Shown piece by piece: positions 46,487 through 55,867 of a stretch of DNA of 64,000 nt; the stretch's first letter is position 1, and each line of letters begins with the position of its first letter. The DNA lies in NCBI GenBank assembly GCA_030424595.1, contig JAUHWG010000018.1:1-64000 (forward strand). The letters run 5' to 3'. The notes below the pieces were generated by a model, which worked only from the letters and a program-made list of their open reading frames with translations, was not told where the DNA came from and did not search any database. Source of the stretch: Polyangia bacterium. GTDB lineage: Bacteria > Myxococcota_A > Polyangia > Nannocystales > Nannocystaceae. The translations under genes were made by a program, and so were the position numbers.

Positions 46487-49400
46487 ATGCCACAGACCGA
46501 TCGGACAGAGGAGGGGCGCGCCGATGCGCGGCACGGCGCCGACACCCGCACCAACTCGGAGCTGGGTCTGCGGGGCGACACGATGGGCGAAGCTCCGCCC
46601 TCTCGCGCAGGCGACCTGGAGGCCGACTTCGGGCTTGATGAGCTCAGCGCGGCGCTCTTTGACATGCCGCGGAGGTTCGAGCGGATCGGGCACTACGAGA
46701 TCCTGGGCACGATCGGCTCCGGCGGGATGGGCCTCGTGCTGCGCGCTCGCGACGAGAAGCTGGGGCGAACGATCGCGCTCAAGATCGTCCACACCCTGCA
46801 CGACGGCAGCGACGGGGCCCACGCCCGCATGCTCCGCGAGGCCCAGGCGATGGCCCGCGTCTCCCACCCCAATGTCGTCGGCGTGCACGATGTCGGGGTG
46901 CACGAGGGGCGCGTGTACGTGGCGATGGAGTACGTCCGCGGCCGAACGATGCGGGACTGGATGGACGAGCTCGGCCCGCCGCAGACGCGCTCGTACCGGG
47001 AGATCCTGGAGCGCTTTGTCGATGCAGGACGCGGGCTCGCGGCCGCGCACGCGGCCAAGCTGGTCCACCGCGACTTCAAGCCGGCGAACGTGCTCATCGG
47101 CGATGACGGTCGCGTCCGGGTGACCGACTTTGGCCTCGTCGCCCTCGCCTCCCATGAGGGAGCCGCGCCTGAGGCGAGCGCGTCGAGCTCGATGCACGGG
47201 ACGGCGCTCGTCGACCTCGTGACCCGGGTCGGCGCGGTCATGGGGACGGTCGCCTACATGTCCCCCGAGCAGCTCGACGGAGCGCCGGTCGATCCCCGGA
47301 GTGACCAGTTCAGCTTTTGCGTGGCGCTCTACGAGGCGCTCTACGGGGTCCGTCCGTTCAAGGCGACGACGGCGATCGAGCTCTACGCGGCGATGCGTCG
47401 CGGTCCCGAGCCGGAGCCCGCCGGTGAGAGCGTCCCCGCCTGGCTGCGCGCCGTGCTCCTCCCCGGCCTTGCCGTCGATCCGGAGGGTCGCTACGCCTCG
47501 ATGGAGGCGCTGCTAGGCGCGCTCTCTAGGGACCCTTTGGTCGCGCGACGGCGGGTGCTCCGCGCGCTCGGGCTCATCGCCCTGACCGGCCTGCTCGTCG
47601 CCGCGGCGCTCCTCGGGATCCAGCGCGCGCGCGAGCGATGGGCGGCGAGTCAGCGGGAGGAGGCGGCGACGCTGCGGATCACGGAGCTCGAGCGGCGCGC
47701 CGCAGACCTGCGCGCCGAGGGGGAGAGCGGGCGGGCGACTCGCCTGCTCGACGAGTCGCTCGACGACCGGACGCTCGAGGGGACGCGCGCGCTGGCGATG
47801 GCCTGGGCCCGGGAGGCCGCCCGTCGCTCCGCGCTGCGTCAGCTCGATCCGGGCGTCGCCGCGGCGAGGCAGGAGCTCGACAGCTCGGTCCTGCGGGCGA
47901 GCGCGCGGGCCTACACCACCTCGCAGGACGACAGGCAGCGGGCGGAGGCGCTCGTCAGCCTCGGTGAGACCCTGCGGCTGCAGAAGCGGTGGGAGCCCCT
48001 CGCCAGGCTCCTCGACAGGATCGCCCGCCTCTCGCCGGAGGTCTTCACCTCCGAGGCGCTCGCGGAGCTCCGGCTTGACGTCGCGCTCATCCGCCTTGAC
48101 GTCGAAGGAGCGAGGGAAGTGGACGCGAAATTCGGCCTCCTCTCGCCGGAGGCTCGGGCGGTGGTCGACACCCTGCGGTCGGCCCGCCCGACCCCCTTCG
48201 CCGCGGCGATACCGGCGATTCACGCCAAGGTGCGTCTCGGGGCCCAGGGGCGCGACTCGCTGTTGGTCGAGCGCACCGACACCGCGGGCGTGGAGGTGCT
48301 CGTCCTCGATCACCGGCTGAGCGACGAGCCGCTGGCGAGAACACGCCCAGCGATCCTCGGGGGCACAGCGCTGGGGAACGTCCCGTCGGCCGACGGGGCG
48401 ACCGCGTTCCTCGTCGGGACTGAGGCGGATGGAGAGACCAACGTGCTGCTTCGGATCGACGACGGCGGAGCCCTCGAGACCTTGCTGCGCTGGAAGGGCG
48501 TTCGGATCGGAGCTGCGGTCGCGGCCGACCTGGACAGCGACGGTGACGTCGAGGTCTACGTCGGCGAGGTCGCGCCCAAGCACAGGATCACTCAGCTGTC
48601 CCGGGGGCGGGGGGGCGAGTGGAGCGCGCGCACGGTCGCCGCTCCGGCGCTGACGATGAGCTCGGACGTCAACTCCCTCACGGCTGGGGACTTCGACGGA
48701 GATGGGAGGGTCGAGCTCGCGGCCGCCTTCGGCCCGTGGAGCGCCTATGACGTTCGCATCCTCGACCTGGGCGGGAGCGGCGAGCTGCGGACCCAGGCGC
48801 GGCGCAAGATCGGCATGTCGACCGTTCACAGCCTGCGCCGCCCAGGAGGGCTGAAGAGCCTGCTGGTGACCAAGTGGGATCAGTACGCGAACACCACGGT
48901 CTTCCCGCAGGGCCGCCCCTTCGGCGAGCCCGAGGGCATCTACCTCATGGAATTCGACGGTACCTCGCTCTCGTCGGAGATGCTCCACCCCGGGCACTAC
49001 CGAGCGATGGTCGAGGACCTCAACGGCGACGGCCTTGATGATGTGATCCTCAGCGATGACGAGCAGGCGACGCTGCTGATCCAGGGAGCGGACGGGGAGT
49101 TCTCGGAGCTCCCTCTCGGCCTCAAGTGGCCCGTGAGCGTGCTCAACGTCGACGATGATCCTGATCCTGAGCTGGTCTTCGAGGTGGCCGAGCGAGACGA
49201 CGCGGGGGAGCCCAGCGGCTATCGCCTGTGGGTCGCAGGGTACGGCGCTCGCGGCCTCCCGGTCCGGCCGATCCGCGCCGTCGCGGCCGACGGCGAAGTA
49301 CGGGGTTCGAGCCCTCGCGGGGCGGGGGTGGCGAGCATCGAGACGCTCGCGGAGATCGGCCTGCTCTACGAGGCTGCGAGCGCCTACGCGCGGGAGGCTG

Positions 49401-51094
49401 AGTCTCGTGCGGATAGGTCCGAGCGGGCGTTCGCCGAGCTCCTCGCGGCTCAGCTCTACGAGGCTGTCGGTCGCGAGGACCTGGCGACGCCTCTCTACCT
49501 GTCCGCTGCGACCGACGAATCCCAGGTCGTGGACGCCGCCGAGGGGGCCTTGCGAGGCTCGCTGAGCGGGGAGGAGCGGCAGGAGCTCCTCGCCGCGCTG
49601 GACCTCGCGTTGACGAAGGTCGTGGAGGATGGGGCGCGCGGTCGACTCGAGGACTCCCGCCGCGAGCTGGTGGAGATCTTGAGAGACTCCTCGCCGACGC
49701 TACGGCTCGACCGGCCATTGTCCGCCGAGTGGTCGCTCGACGACCCGAACGCGCTGGCCTGGAGCGCGGCCCAACACGCCCTGAGGGTCGAGAGCTACGG
49801 GCCCACGCAGCTCCTCTCGCGTCAGCTCCACTACGCGGGGGGACAGCTCTCGGTCGAGCTCGACCTGGCCCTCGATCGTATCGAGTGGAGCTCCGGGATC
49901 CAGCTCCAGCTGCTCTCTGTCGACAGCGGGGAGCGGGTGTTGTACCTGCGGGTCGTCGGCTTGGGCGGTGGGGGCGTCGTCGATGTCTGCTTTGGGATCG
50001 GGATCGCCGCCGTCGACCGAGGGTGGTGCGAGCCTACCCGTGGTGCGGCGATCACCGCGGGTGAGCGCCCGCGCTTCGTCCTTCGCGGCGCGATCTTCCC
50101 GCGTACGTCGAAGGGCCGGTTGAGCGTCCGCGAGAACGACGAGACCCGCTTGGCGTCGACGGTCGCGGTGCCAGAGGGCGGTCTTCCGGAGGGGGACTAC
50201 CGGCTCATCGTCGATGTCGTAGGTGTCGACACCGCGGGCACCGGCGGGTCGATCTACGGGCTGCGGACGACCGGCCTTCGAAGTGTGGAGGGCTCGAATA
50301 CGGAGCCTGCGCCTGCGCTCCCGAGCGCGACGGCGGCGATGGTCCGAGCGCTCACCAACGCTGCGCTCGACCGGGCCAACCTCCTGCTCGATGCGTACCC
50401 TGCGAGCACACCGGGCGAGAAGGCCGAGAAGGTCGAGATCTTGCTCCGCCTCGGCCACCTCGAAGCCGCCCGCAGCTTGCTCCGCGAAGTCCTGGCGGAG
50501 TCGCCGCTCGGCGAGGAGCCGGTGCATCTGCTCAGCGGTCTGCGACGCCGGCCGGAGAGCTACGGCCTCCTCATCGCCTCTCTCGACGAGCGCCGATACT
50601 TTCGCCTCATCCACGACGCATGGGGCCTCAGCCGTGTGATGCACGGGGAGGACCCGCGGGTCGACGAGGCGTTGATGCGCGCGCTCGCCAACCTCGACGC
50701 CTACATCGCCTGGGTCGAGGGAGATCGCGGGGCAGAGGGGAGCCCCGGGCTTGACGAGGTACGGGTGGGGATCGAGCTCGCGTCCTGGCGGGCCGCCATC
50801 CGCAGGCGACGGAGCGACCAATCGGGGGCTCTCGCGGATCTTGAGACCGCGCTGCGGCTGACCGAGCGAGAGCTCGACGACGCCGCAGCGCAGCTCCGAC
50901 TGCGGGGGCAGCGTCCGTGGCTAGAGCTGACGATGGCGAGCCTCTTGGCGGAGGGGGGGGACGAGCAGGCCGCTGAGGCTGTCCTCCGCAGGGCCCTGAC
51001 GGGCGCGGCGGCGCTCGATCGCTCGGTCCTCTTTGACGACATGGTCGCGGCGCAACCCGAGCTTCAGGCCCTCGCGCGTCGCATCGGTCGCTGA
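46487..51094 (+). CDS. Transmembrane Ser/Thr protein kinase with large sensor region
   Basis: This 1535-residue protein has a kinase domain at about 67-335: glycine loop GTIGSGGMG, IALKI (Lys), catalytic HRDFKPANVL, VTDFGLVA and GTVAYMSPEQ. One membrane helix follows near 360-380 (ALGLIALTGLLVAAALLGI). The exterior part starts with coiled coil. It then has FG-GAP/VCBS-like calcium loops (DLDSDGDVEVY, GDFDGDGRVELA, DLNGDGLDDVIL), a lectin-like beta region near 1080-1280 and TPR-like helices to the end. It is expected to sense outside or periplasmic cues. It lies directly after the ECF sigma gene, 36 bp away. Confidence 0.92.
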   Translation: MPQTDRTEEGRADARHGADTRTNSELGLRGDTMGEAPPSRAGDLEADFGLDELSAALFDMPRRFERIGHYEILGTIGSGGMGLVLRARDEKLGRTIALKIVHTLHDGSDGAHARMLREAQAMARVSHPNVVGVHDVGVHEGRVYVAMEYVRGRTMRDWMDELGPPQTRSYREILERFVDAGRGLAAAHAAKLVHRDFKPANVLIGDDGRVRVTDFGLVALASHEGAAPEASASSSMHGTALVDLVTRVGAVMGTVAYMSPEQLDGAPVDPRSDQFSFCVALYEALYGVRPFKATTAIELYAAMRRGPEPEPAGESVPAWLRAVLLPGLAVDPEGRYASMEALLGALSRDPLVARRRVLRALGLIALTGLLVAAALLGIQRARERWAASQREEAATLRITELERRAADLRAEGESGRATRLLDESLDDRTLEGTRALAMAWAREAARRSALRQLDPGVAAARQELDSSVLRASARAYTTSQDDRQRAEALVSLGETLRLQKRWEPLARLLDRIARLSPEVFTSEALAELRLDVALIRLDVEGAREVDAKFGLLSPEARAVVDTLRSARPTPFAAAIPAIHAKVRLGAQGRDSLLVERTDTAGVEVLVLDHRLSDEPLARTRPAILGGTALGNVPSADGATAFLVGTEADGETNVLLRIDDGGALETLLRWKGVRIGAAVAADLDSDGDVEVYVGEVAPKHRITQLSRGRGGEWSARTVAAPALTMSSDVNSLTAGDFDGDGRVELAAAFGPWSAYDVRILDLGGSGELRTQARRKIGMSTVHSLRRPGGLKSLLVTKWDQYANTTVFPQGRPFGEPEGIYLMEFDGTSLSSEMLHPGHYRAMVEDLNGDGLDDVILSDDEQATLLIQGADGEFSELPLGLKWPVSVLNVDDDPDPELVFEVAERDDAGEPSGYRLWVAGYGARGLPVRPIRAVAADGEVRGSSPRGAGVASIETLAEIGLLYEAASAYAREAESRADRSERAFAELLAAQLYEAVGREDLATPLYLSAATDESQVVDAAEGALRGSLSGEERQELLAALDLALTKVVEDGARGRLEDSRRELVEILRDSSPTLRLDRPLSAEWSLDDPNALAWSAAQHALRVESYGPTQLLSRQLHYAGGQLSVELDLALDRIEWSSGIQLQLLSVDSGERVLYLRVVGLGGGGVVDVCFGIGIAAVDRGWCEPTRGAAITAGERPRFVLRGAIFPRTSKGRLSVRENDETRLASTVAVPEGGLPEGDYRLIVDVVGVDTAGTGGSIYGLRTTGLRSVEGSNTEPAPALPSATAAMVRALTNAALDRANLLLDAYPASTPGEKAEKVEILLRLGHLEAARSLLREVLAESPLGEEPVHLLSGLRRRPESYGLLIASLDERRYFRLIHDAWGLSRVMHGEDPRVDEALMRALANLDAYIAWVEGDRGAEGSPGLDEVRVGIELASWRAAIRRRRSDQSGALADLETALRLTERELDDAAAQLRLRGQRPWLELTMASLLAEGGDEQAAEAVLRRALTGAAALDRSVLFDDMVAAQPELQALARRIGR

Positions 51095-51200
51095 GGTCGG
51101 CATACTCGCGGCCGCGTCCGTGAAGGGCTCGAGCGCGTCCTCCGAGGGTCGCCTGCGAGGGCCCGCCTCGGGCGTCGCCGCTGCGCACCGCGGGGAGGTC

Positions 51201-51266
51201 GTCGCGGGGGACCCGGTCGAGGAGGCCCTCAAGGACTTCTTCACCACGTTCTCGCGCCTCTGGGGC
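51201..51266 (+). pseudogene. Fragment of the propeller lipoprotein gene
   Basis: This 66-bp segment matches 42971-43036 in the propeller lipoprotein gene at 58 of 66 bases. Both encode the same peptide pattern, GDPVEE..KDFFTTF.R.WG. After the match the frame stops within three codons, and the surrounding sequence does not continue the gene. It is either a truncated copy of a paralogue or the site of an old duplication. Confidence 0.7.
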
Positions 51267-51311
51267 TCTTGACTCCCTGATTCGCCTTGAGGGCCGCTCG
51301 CATGCTTATGA

Positions 51312-52130
51312 TCATAGATGACGAGTGAGGTTGTGGAGCTGCTGGCGGCGGAGCAGTCGGTGATAGGTGCGGGGCGCGATGCGCTTGGCGAGGGAGACGA
51401 GGCGGCCGTCGGCCTGCGGGACGACGTGGAGCCTGTCCCGCTCGAGCCCGCGGACGCAGGCCTTCGCGACTTGCTCTGCGGTCATCGTCGAGCGATCGAA
51501 GAGCTTCTGGGCGAACTCCCGCTGGCGGGGTTCGGAGGAGCGAAAGGTGTCCATGAGGCGGGTCTTGAAGAAGGTCGGACAGGCGACGCTGACGGAGATG
51601 TTGTGCGGCGCGAGCTCGGCGTAGAGGGTCTCGCTCAGGGCGATGACCGCGGCCTTGGTCACGTTGTAGGGCGCCATCTCTGGCAGCGACGCGAAGCCTG
51701 CGGAGGACGCGACGTTGAGCAGCCAGCCGCGACCCTGGGCGCGCATTCGCGGCACGAACACGTGGCAACCATGGACGACGCCCCACTGATTGATCGCGGT
51801 GATCCAGCGCCAGTCGTCCATCGACACGTCTCCGACCTTGCCGGCGACGGCGACCCCAGCATTGTTGACGACCAGGTCGACGCCGCCCCACAGGGAGTCC
51901 ACCCGTTCGCCGAGGGCTTCGACGTCGGCGAGGGTCGCTACGTCGCAACGCATGATCTCCGCGCTGCCGCCGGCGCGGCGCACGTCCTCGGCGGTCGCGT
52001 TGGCACCGTCGAGGTCGAGGTCGGCGATGAGGATGCGGGCATTGCGGGGCGCGAGCTCGCGGCAGAGCGCGCGGCCGAGGCCGCTGGCACCGCCGGTCAC
52101 CACGGCGCGGACGGAGGTTGGGAGCTTCAT
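51312..52130 (-). CDS. Short-chain dehydrogenase/reductase
   Basis: This 272-residue classical SDR has VVTGGASGLGRALCREL (TGxxxGxG), VVNNAGVAVAG (NNAG), the Ser in LLNVASSAGFAS and the YNVTK catalytic pair. The C-terminus is basic. It probably interconverts a ketone and an alcohol. ATGA overlap links it to the flavin monooxygenase upstream. The trio of PF10118 protein, BVMO-like enzyme and SDR recalls mymA-type lipid-modifying operons of actinobacteria. Confidence 0.9.
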   Translation of the reverse strand: MKLPTSVRAVVTGGASGLGRALCRELAPRNARILIADLDLDGANATAEDVRRAGGSAEIMRCDVATLADVEALGERVDSLWGGVDLVVNNAGVAVAGKVGDVSMDDWRWITAINQWGVVHGCHVFVPRMRAQGRGWLLNVASSAGFASLPEMAPYNVTKAAVIALSETLYAELAPHNISVSVACPTFFKTRLMDTFRSSEPRQREFAQKLFDRSTMTAEQVAKACVRGLERDRLHVVPQADGRLVSLAKRIAPRTYHRLLRRQQLHNLTRHL

Positions 52131-53647
52131 CCTGCGACCCTATCCCGTGCGGAGTGAAGAGAGGTGTGCGGATTCGGGGCAGCGTCCAATTCGTAGTGGT
52201 CGGCCTCCATTCGGCGGGTGCGCAGCCAGAATTCCGTCGTCGAGCCGGGCCATGCGCTGACGTTGTCGCCGCGGGCGTTTAGGTACCAGCTCGTGCAGCC
52301 AGAGCCCCATACGCTCCTACGCAGCCGCGGCTGGAGCCCTTGGTTGAACGCGGCGTGGTCGCGCTCGCGGACGTCGAAGGTGAGCGCTCCGCGGCGCTCG
52401 GTCTCGCGCATACAATTCATGGCGTAGTCCACCTGCGCTTCGATCATGAAGACCATCGAGCTGTGGCCCAGGCCGGTGTTGGGCCCGAGGAGGACGAACA
52501 GGTTGGGGAAGCGCGGCAGGGTCGTGCCCAAATACGCGGACATCTGCTCGCACCAGATCTGGTTGAGCTCCGCGCCGCCGCGTCCGAACACCGGCACGCG
52601 GCCGAGGGCGTCGGTCACCCGAAAGCCCGTGCCGAAGACGATCGCGTCGACCTCGTGGCTCTGTCCATCTGCGGTCTCGATGCCGGTCTCGGCCACGCGA
52701 CGTAGCCCGTGCGGCACTACGCGGACGTTGTCGCGGGCGAGGGCGGGGTAGTAGTCGTTGGCGATCAAGATCCGCTTGCATCCGGGCAGGTAGTCCGGGG
52801 TGACCGCGGCCCTCAGGGCGGGGTCGGCGATGTGGCGGCGAATGACGCGTCTGCCGAGCCGCGCGACCGCCCGCATCAAGCGGGGCTCGACGGTGAACGC
52901 CAGGGTGCGCGCGTCCATGCTCCAGTACTGCCACCACCGCAGGGCACGTTGGGCGGCGGGCAGGGCCTCGAAGAGGCGCTGCTCCAGCCCTGTGATCTCG
53001 CGGTCGGGCTTGGGCAGGACCCACGGCGGCGTGCGCTGGACGAGGGTGAGCTCTCGGACCTGGGGGGCGAGGCGCGGGACGATCTGAACCGCGCTGGCGC
53101 CGGTGCCGACCACCGCGACCCGCTTGCCCGCGAAGGAAACGTCATGGTCCCAGCGCGCCGAGTGAAACGCGGGGCCGCGAAACGTCTCGATCCCGGGCAC
53201 GTCCGGGTACGCGGGCTGGGAGAGAGGACCTGTGCCGAGGACCAGGTAACGCGCTGTGACGGTGGGCTGGCCGCGGCTGTGGACTCGCCACACTCGGGCA
53301 TCTTCGTCGAACTCCGCGCGGGTGACGGCGGCGCCGAGGCGAACGTGCTCGCGGACGCCGAAGTCGTCGACGCAGCGCTCCAGGTAGCTGTGAATCTCGT
53401 GGTGCGGCGCGAACATCCGCGACCAGCGCGGGTTTTGGGCGAACGAGAATGAGTAGAGGTGCGACGGTACATCGCAGGCGCACCCCGGGTAGTGGTTGTC
53501 GCGCCAGGTGCCGCCGATGCGATCCGCCCGCTCGAAGACCGCGTAGCTGTGTCTGCCCGCGCGCTGGAGCTGGATGGCCATGCAGAGCCCGGCGAACCCG
53601 GTGCCGACGATGGCCACGTCGACGTCGACGTCGGGGCTATGTCGCAT
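52127..53647 (-). CDS. Flavin-containing (Baeyer-Villiger-type) monooxygenase
   Basis: This 506-residue FAD/NADPH enzyme has two dinucleotide motifs, AIVGTGFAGLCMAI at 12-25 and VAVVGTGASAVQIV near 182. Between them is the BVMO fingerprint FRGPAFHSARWD (FxGxxxHxxxW). Downstream are IVFGTGFRV and FVLLGPNTGLGHSS. It inserts oxygen next to carbonyls or oxidises heteroatoms. Codon overlaps with both neighbours (4 bp and 11 bp) mark one operon. Substrate is unknown; a long-chain or sterol ketone is plausible. Confidence 0.9.
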   Translation of the reverse strand: MRHSPDVDVDVAIVGTGFAGLCMAIQLQRAGRHSYAVFERADRIGGTWRDNHYPGCACDVPSHLYSFSFAQNPRWSRMFAPHHEIHSYLERCVDDFGVREHVRLGAAVTRAEFDEDARVWRVHSRGQPTVTARYLVLGTGPLSQPAYPDVPGIETFRGPAFHSARWDHDVSFAGKRVAVVGTGASAVQIVPRLAPQVRELTLVQRTPPWVLPKPDREITGLEQRLFEALPAAQRALRWWQYWSMDARTLAFTVEPRLMRAVARLGRRVIRRHIADPALRAAVTPDYLPGCKRILIANDYYPALARDNVRVVPHGLRRVAETGIETADGQSHEVDAIVFGTGFRVTDALGRVPVFGRGGAELNQIWCEQMSAYLGTTLPRFPNLFVLLGPNTGLGHSSMVFMIEAQVDYAMNCMRETERRGALTFDVRERDHAAFNQGLQPRLRRSVWGSGCTSWYLNARGDNVSAWPGSTTEFWLRTRRMEADHYELDAAPNPHTSLHSARDRVAG

Positions 53648-54455
53648 GGTGAACCTCCATGGACGCGTACTCGGCCTTCCACTGGTCGAGCAGGTCGCGG
53701 TTGTCGAGGTCCCAGGGGTGGAACGAGGGCCGGAAGTAATGGAGGTACATCGGCGCGAGCTTGGCGGCCCAGCCGGGGGAGATGAAGACGAACTTGGCCA
53801 AGCGCAGCCACTCGCGCGGCGACCAGAGGATGTCCGCGGCGGACATCAGCCGCACCTGATGCTCGGCCACCTTGGCCCAAAAGATCACCGTCGCGACGAG
53901 CATCACGACGCAGCGCTCGAGGTAGTTGCCGCCGGCCTTCGTGTACACGTCGAAGGCGACGGCCTTGTGCTCGTTCTCCTCGGCGGCGTGCCAGCGCCAC
54001 AGGGCGGCCATCGTCGGGTGCGCGCCGGCCAGGGCCTGCGGGTCGCTCAACAACAGATGCGCCATCAGCGCGGTGAAGTGTTCGAGCGCAGCGGTCACCG
54101 CCAGCTGGGCGCGCCTCGGCAGGGTGCGGCGGGCGAATCGCAGCAGCCGGTCGACCCGCGCGTCCATGGCCGCGACCGGAACGCCGCTGCGCTCGAGCAT
54201 CTGGTTGTAGTGCAGGTGCTCTCGGGTGTGCACGGCCTCTTGCGCGCAAAAGACGCGCACGTCCCGCTGCAGGTCGTCGTCGTCGACGAGGTGGCGATGG
54301 GCGTTGACGCTGGCGATGAAGAAGCGCTCGCCGGCGGGGAAAAAGATCGACAGGTTGTCGAAGAAGGCGGTCACCGACTTGCGCCCGCCGTGCCAGTGGC
54401 GGGGGATCTCGTCGTCGAACGCCATCCGAAGATTCCGAACTTCGAGCCCACTCAT
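53637..54455 (-). CDS. PF10118-family predicted metal-dependent hydrolase
   Basis: About 272 residues, mostly helical. VFCAQEAVHTREHLHYNQML and WHAAEENEHKAVAFDVY each hold Glu/His sets (ExxH-like) expected of a di-metal four-helix core. This pattern belongs to a family annotated as metal-dependent hydrolase, whose fold also suits an oxygenase. ATG 54455 begins the conserved part; the frame is open 26 codons further. It is the first gene of the BVMO-SDR operon and is divergent from the AraC regulator by 82 bp. Confidence 0.82.
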   Translation of the reverse strand: MSGLEVRNLRMAFDDEIPRHWHGGRKSVTAFFDNLSIFFPAGERFFIASVNAHRHLVDDDDLQRDVRVFCAQEAVHTREHLHYNQMLERSGVPVAAMDARVDRLLRFARRTLPRRAQLAVTAALEHFTALMAHLLLSDPQALAGAHPTMAALWRWHAAEENEHKAVAFDVYTKAGGNYLERCVVMLVATVIFWAKVAEHQVRLMSAADILWSPREWLRLAKFVFISPGWAAKLAPMYLHYFRPSFHPWDLDNRDLLDQWKAEYASMEVHHAT

Positions 54456-54537
54456 GGGCCCAACACTGCGTTGATGGGCGGGAACGCGGTAGGGTAGCCC
54501 GTGCCAACCTCTGCGCACTTCGGGCCAAACCACCGCG
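54456..54537. promoter_or_regulatory. Divergent promoter between AraC gene and BVMO operon
   Basis: This 82-bp gap separates the AraC-type regulator from the operon it probably controls. No clear -35/-10 pair or operator could be read with confidence. Confidence 0.5.
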
Positions 54538-55542
54538 ATGTCTGATCCCGCGCACAGCGACGCGACGCTCCCGGCGATTCACATCCTGCATCTGCTGGAG
54601 GTCGTCAAGCGCTGGAATGTGGACCCGGAGGAGCTGCTGGCCGGGCTGGATCTGCGCGCGGACTCCCTGGCATTGCCGGACGTGAAGCTGTCGGTGGCTA
54701 CGGTCGAGGAGGTCATCGACAGGGCCCGAACCCTGAGCGGTGAGCCTGCGATCGGGCTCTTCTTCGGCATGCAGATGAAGGTGTCGTGGCACGGTTTTCT
54801 CGGCTTCGCGGCGATGAGCGCGTCGACGATCGGCGAAGCACTCGCGCTGGCGACGCGCTTTATCCCGACCCGGACGTCGGCGCTGACGTTGCGGCTGGAC
54901 GTGGACGACGAGACGGCGGCGCTGGTGATCGAAGAGCGCACGCCGCTGTCGAAGGGGCGCGAGCCGTTGATCTTCGCGCTCCTCGTCGGCCTCCGGCAGA
55001 TCGGCAACACCCTGACGGGCCGCCTGCTCGAGGGGACGGTCGACGTCGCCTTCCCGCGTCCGGACTACTTCGCCGCCTGCTCGCGGGTGCTGCCGGGGCG
55101 CGTCCGCTTCGACCGCCCCGAGCACCGCTTGGTCTTCCCCGTGGCGTATCTCGACGTGCCGATCCAGATGTCCGATCCGGGCGCGCTGGAGCTGGCGCGC
55201 CGCCAATGCGAGGCCGAGCTCGACGCCCTCGGCCGCGAGTCGGACTTTGTCGCCCGGGTGCGAGCCGCGCTCGCGGACGACGACACAACCGCCGCGGTCG
55301 CCAAGCGTCTCGGTGTCTCGACGCGCACGCTCAAGCGCCGGCTCGCGGACGCGGGGACCACGTTTAGCGATGTGGTGGCCGCGCGCCGTCGCGACGTGGC
55401 GACCGCGCTGCTGCGGACCTCGGCGACGATCGACGAGATCGCCGCCGAGCTCGGCTATGCGGACGCGCAGAGCTTCTCGCGGGCGTTCCGGCGGTGGACC
55501 GGGATGACCCCGAGCGCGTACCGGAAGAGCGTGACGACCTAG
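54538..55542 (+). CDS. AraC-family transcriptional regulator
   Basis: This 334-residue protein has an N-terminal ligand-binding domain of the Arabinose_bd (PF12625) type, recognisable from LFFGMQMKVSWHGFLGFAAM. Two helix-turn-helix motifs follow at the C-terminus (AVAKRLGVSTRTLKRRLADA and IDEIAAELGYADAQSFSRAF), ending GMTPSAYRK. The domain pair is common in regulators of lipid or sterol catabolic genes. It probably controls the divergent BVMO operon. Confidence 0.92.
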   Translation: MSDPAHSDATLPAIHILHLLEVVKRWNVDPEELLAGLDLRADSLALPDVKLSVATVEEVIDRARTLSGEPAIGLFFGMQMKVSWHGFLGFAAMSASTIGEALALATRFIPTRTSALTLRLDVDDETAALVIEERTPLSKGREPLIFALLVGLRQIGNTLTGRLLEGTVDVAFPRPDYFAACSRVLPGRVRFDRPEHRLVFPVAYLDVPIQMSDPGALELARRQCEAELDALGRESDFVARVRAALADDDTTAAVAKRLGVSTRTLKRRLADAGTTFSDVVAARRRDVATALLRTSATIDEIAAELGYADAQSFSRAFRRWTGMTPSAYRKSVTT

Positions 55543-55867
55543 TGGTGCCTGTGATCATTGGGCATGGCCTGATTTGCGCCTGTCGATGCATTTGACGGCG
55601 CGCCGAGATAGCGCCGAGCAGGCTTGGTCTCATTTAGAGTATGACCATATTCTGAAGGCGGAGAGCTGCGTCATCGTCGAAGCCCCGCTATGCGAGGCCA
55701 GGAGCCCGAGGTGTACGTGGCGCGCGCTCTCGCTTGGCCTCGTGCTCCCAGCGAGAGGCTCTCGCTGCCCGACGATGGCGAGCCCCGCTCAAGCCCTCCC
55801 CGACCACGGATGGGTCGACGCCTTCTAGACATGGGCGGACTACCCCCGCGACCCGCGACCCGCGGCC
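55543..55867. other. Intergenic region, no gene seen
   Basis: About 325 bp between convergent genes. The first 120 bp are AT-richer (around 55580-55660) than the rest of the window. No open frame has a recognisable motif. Confidence 0.4.
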
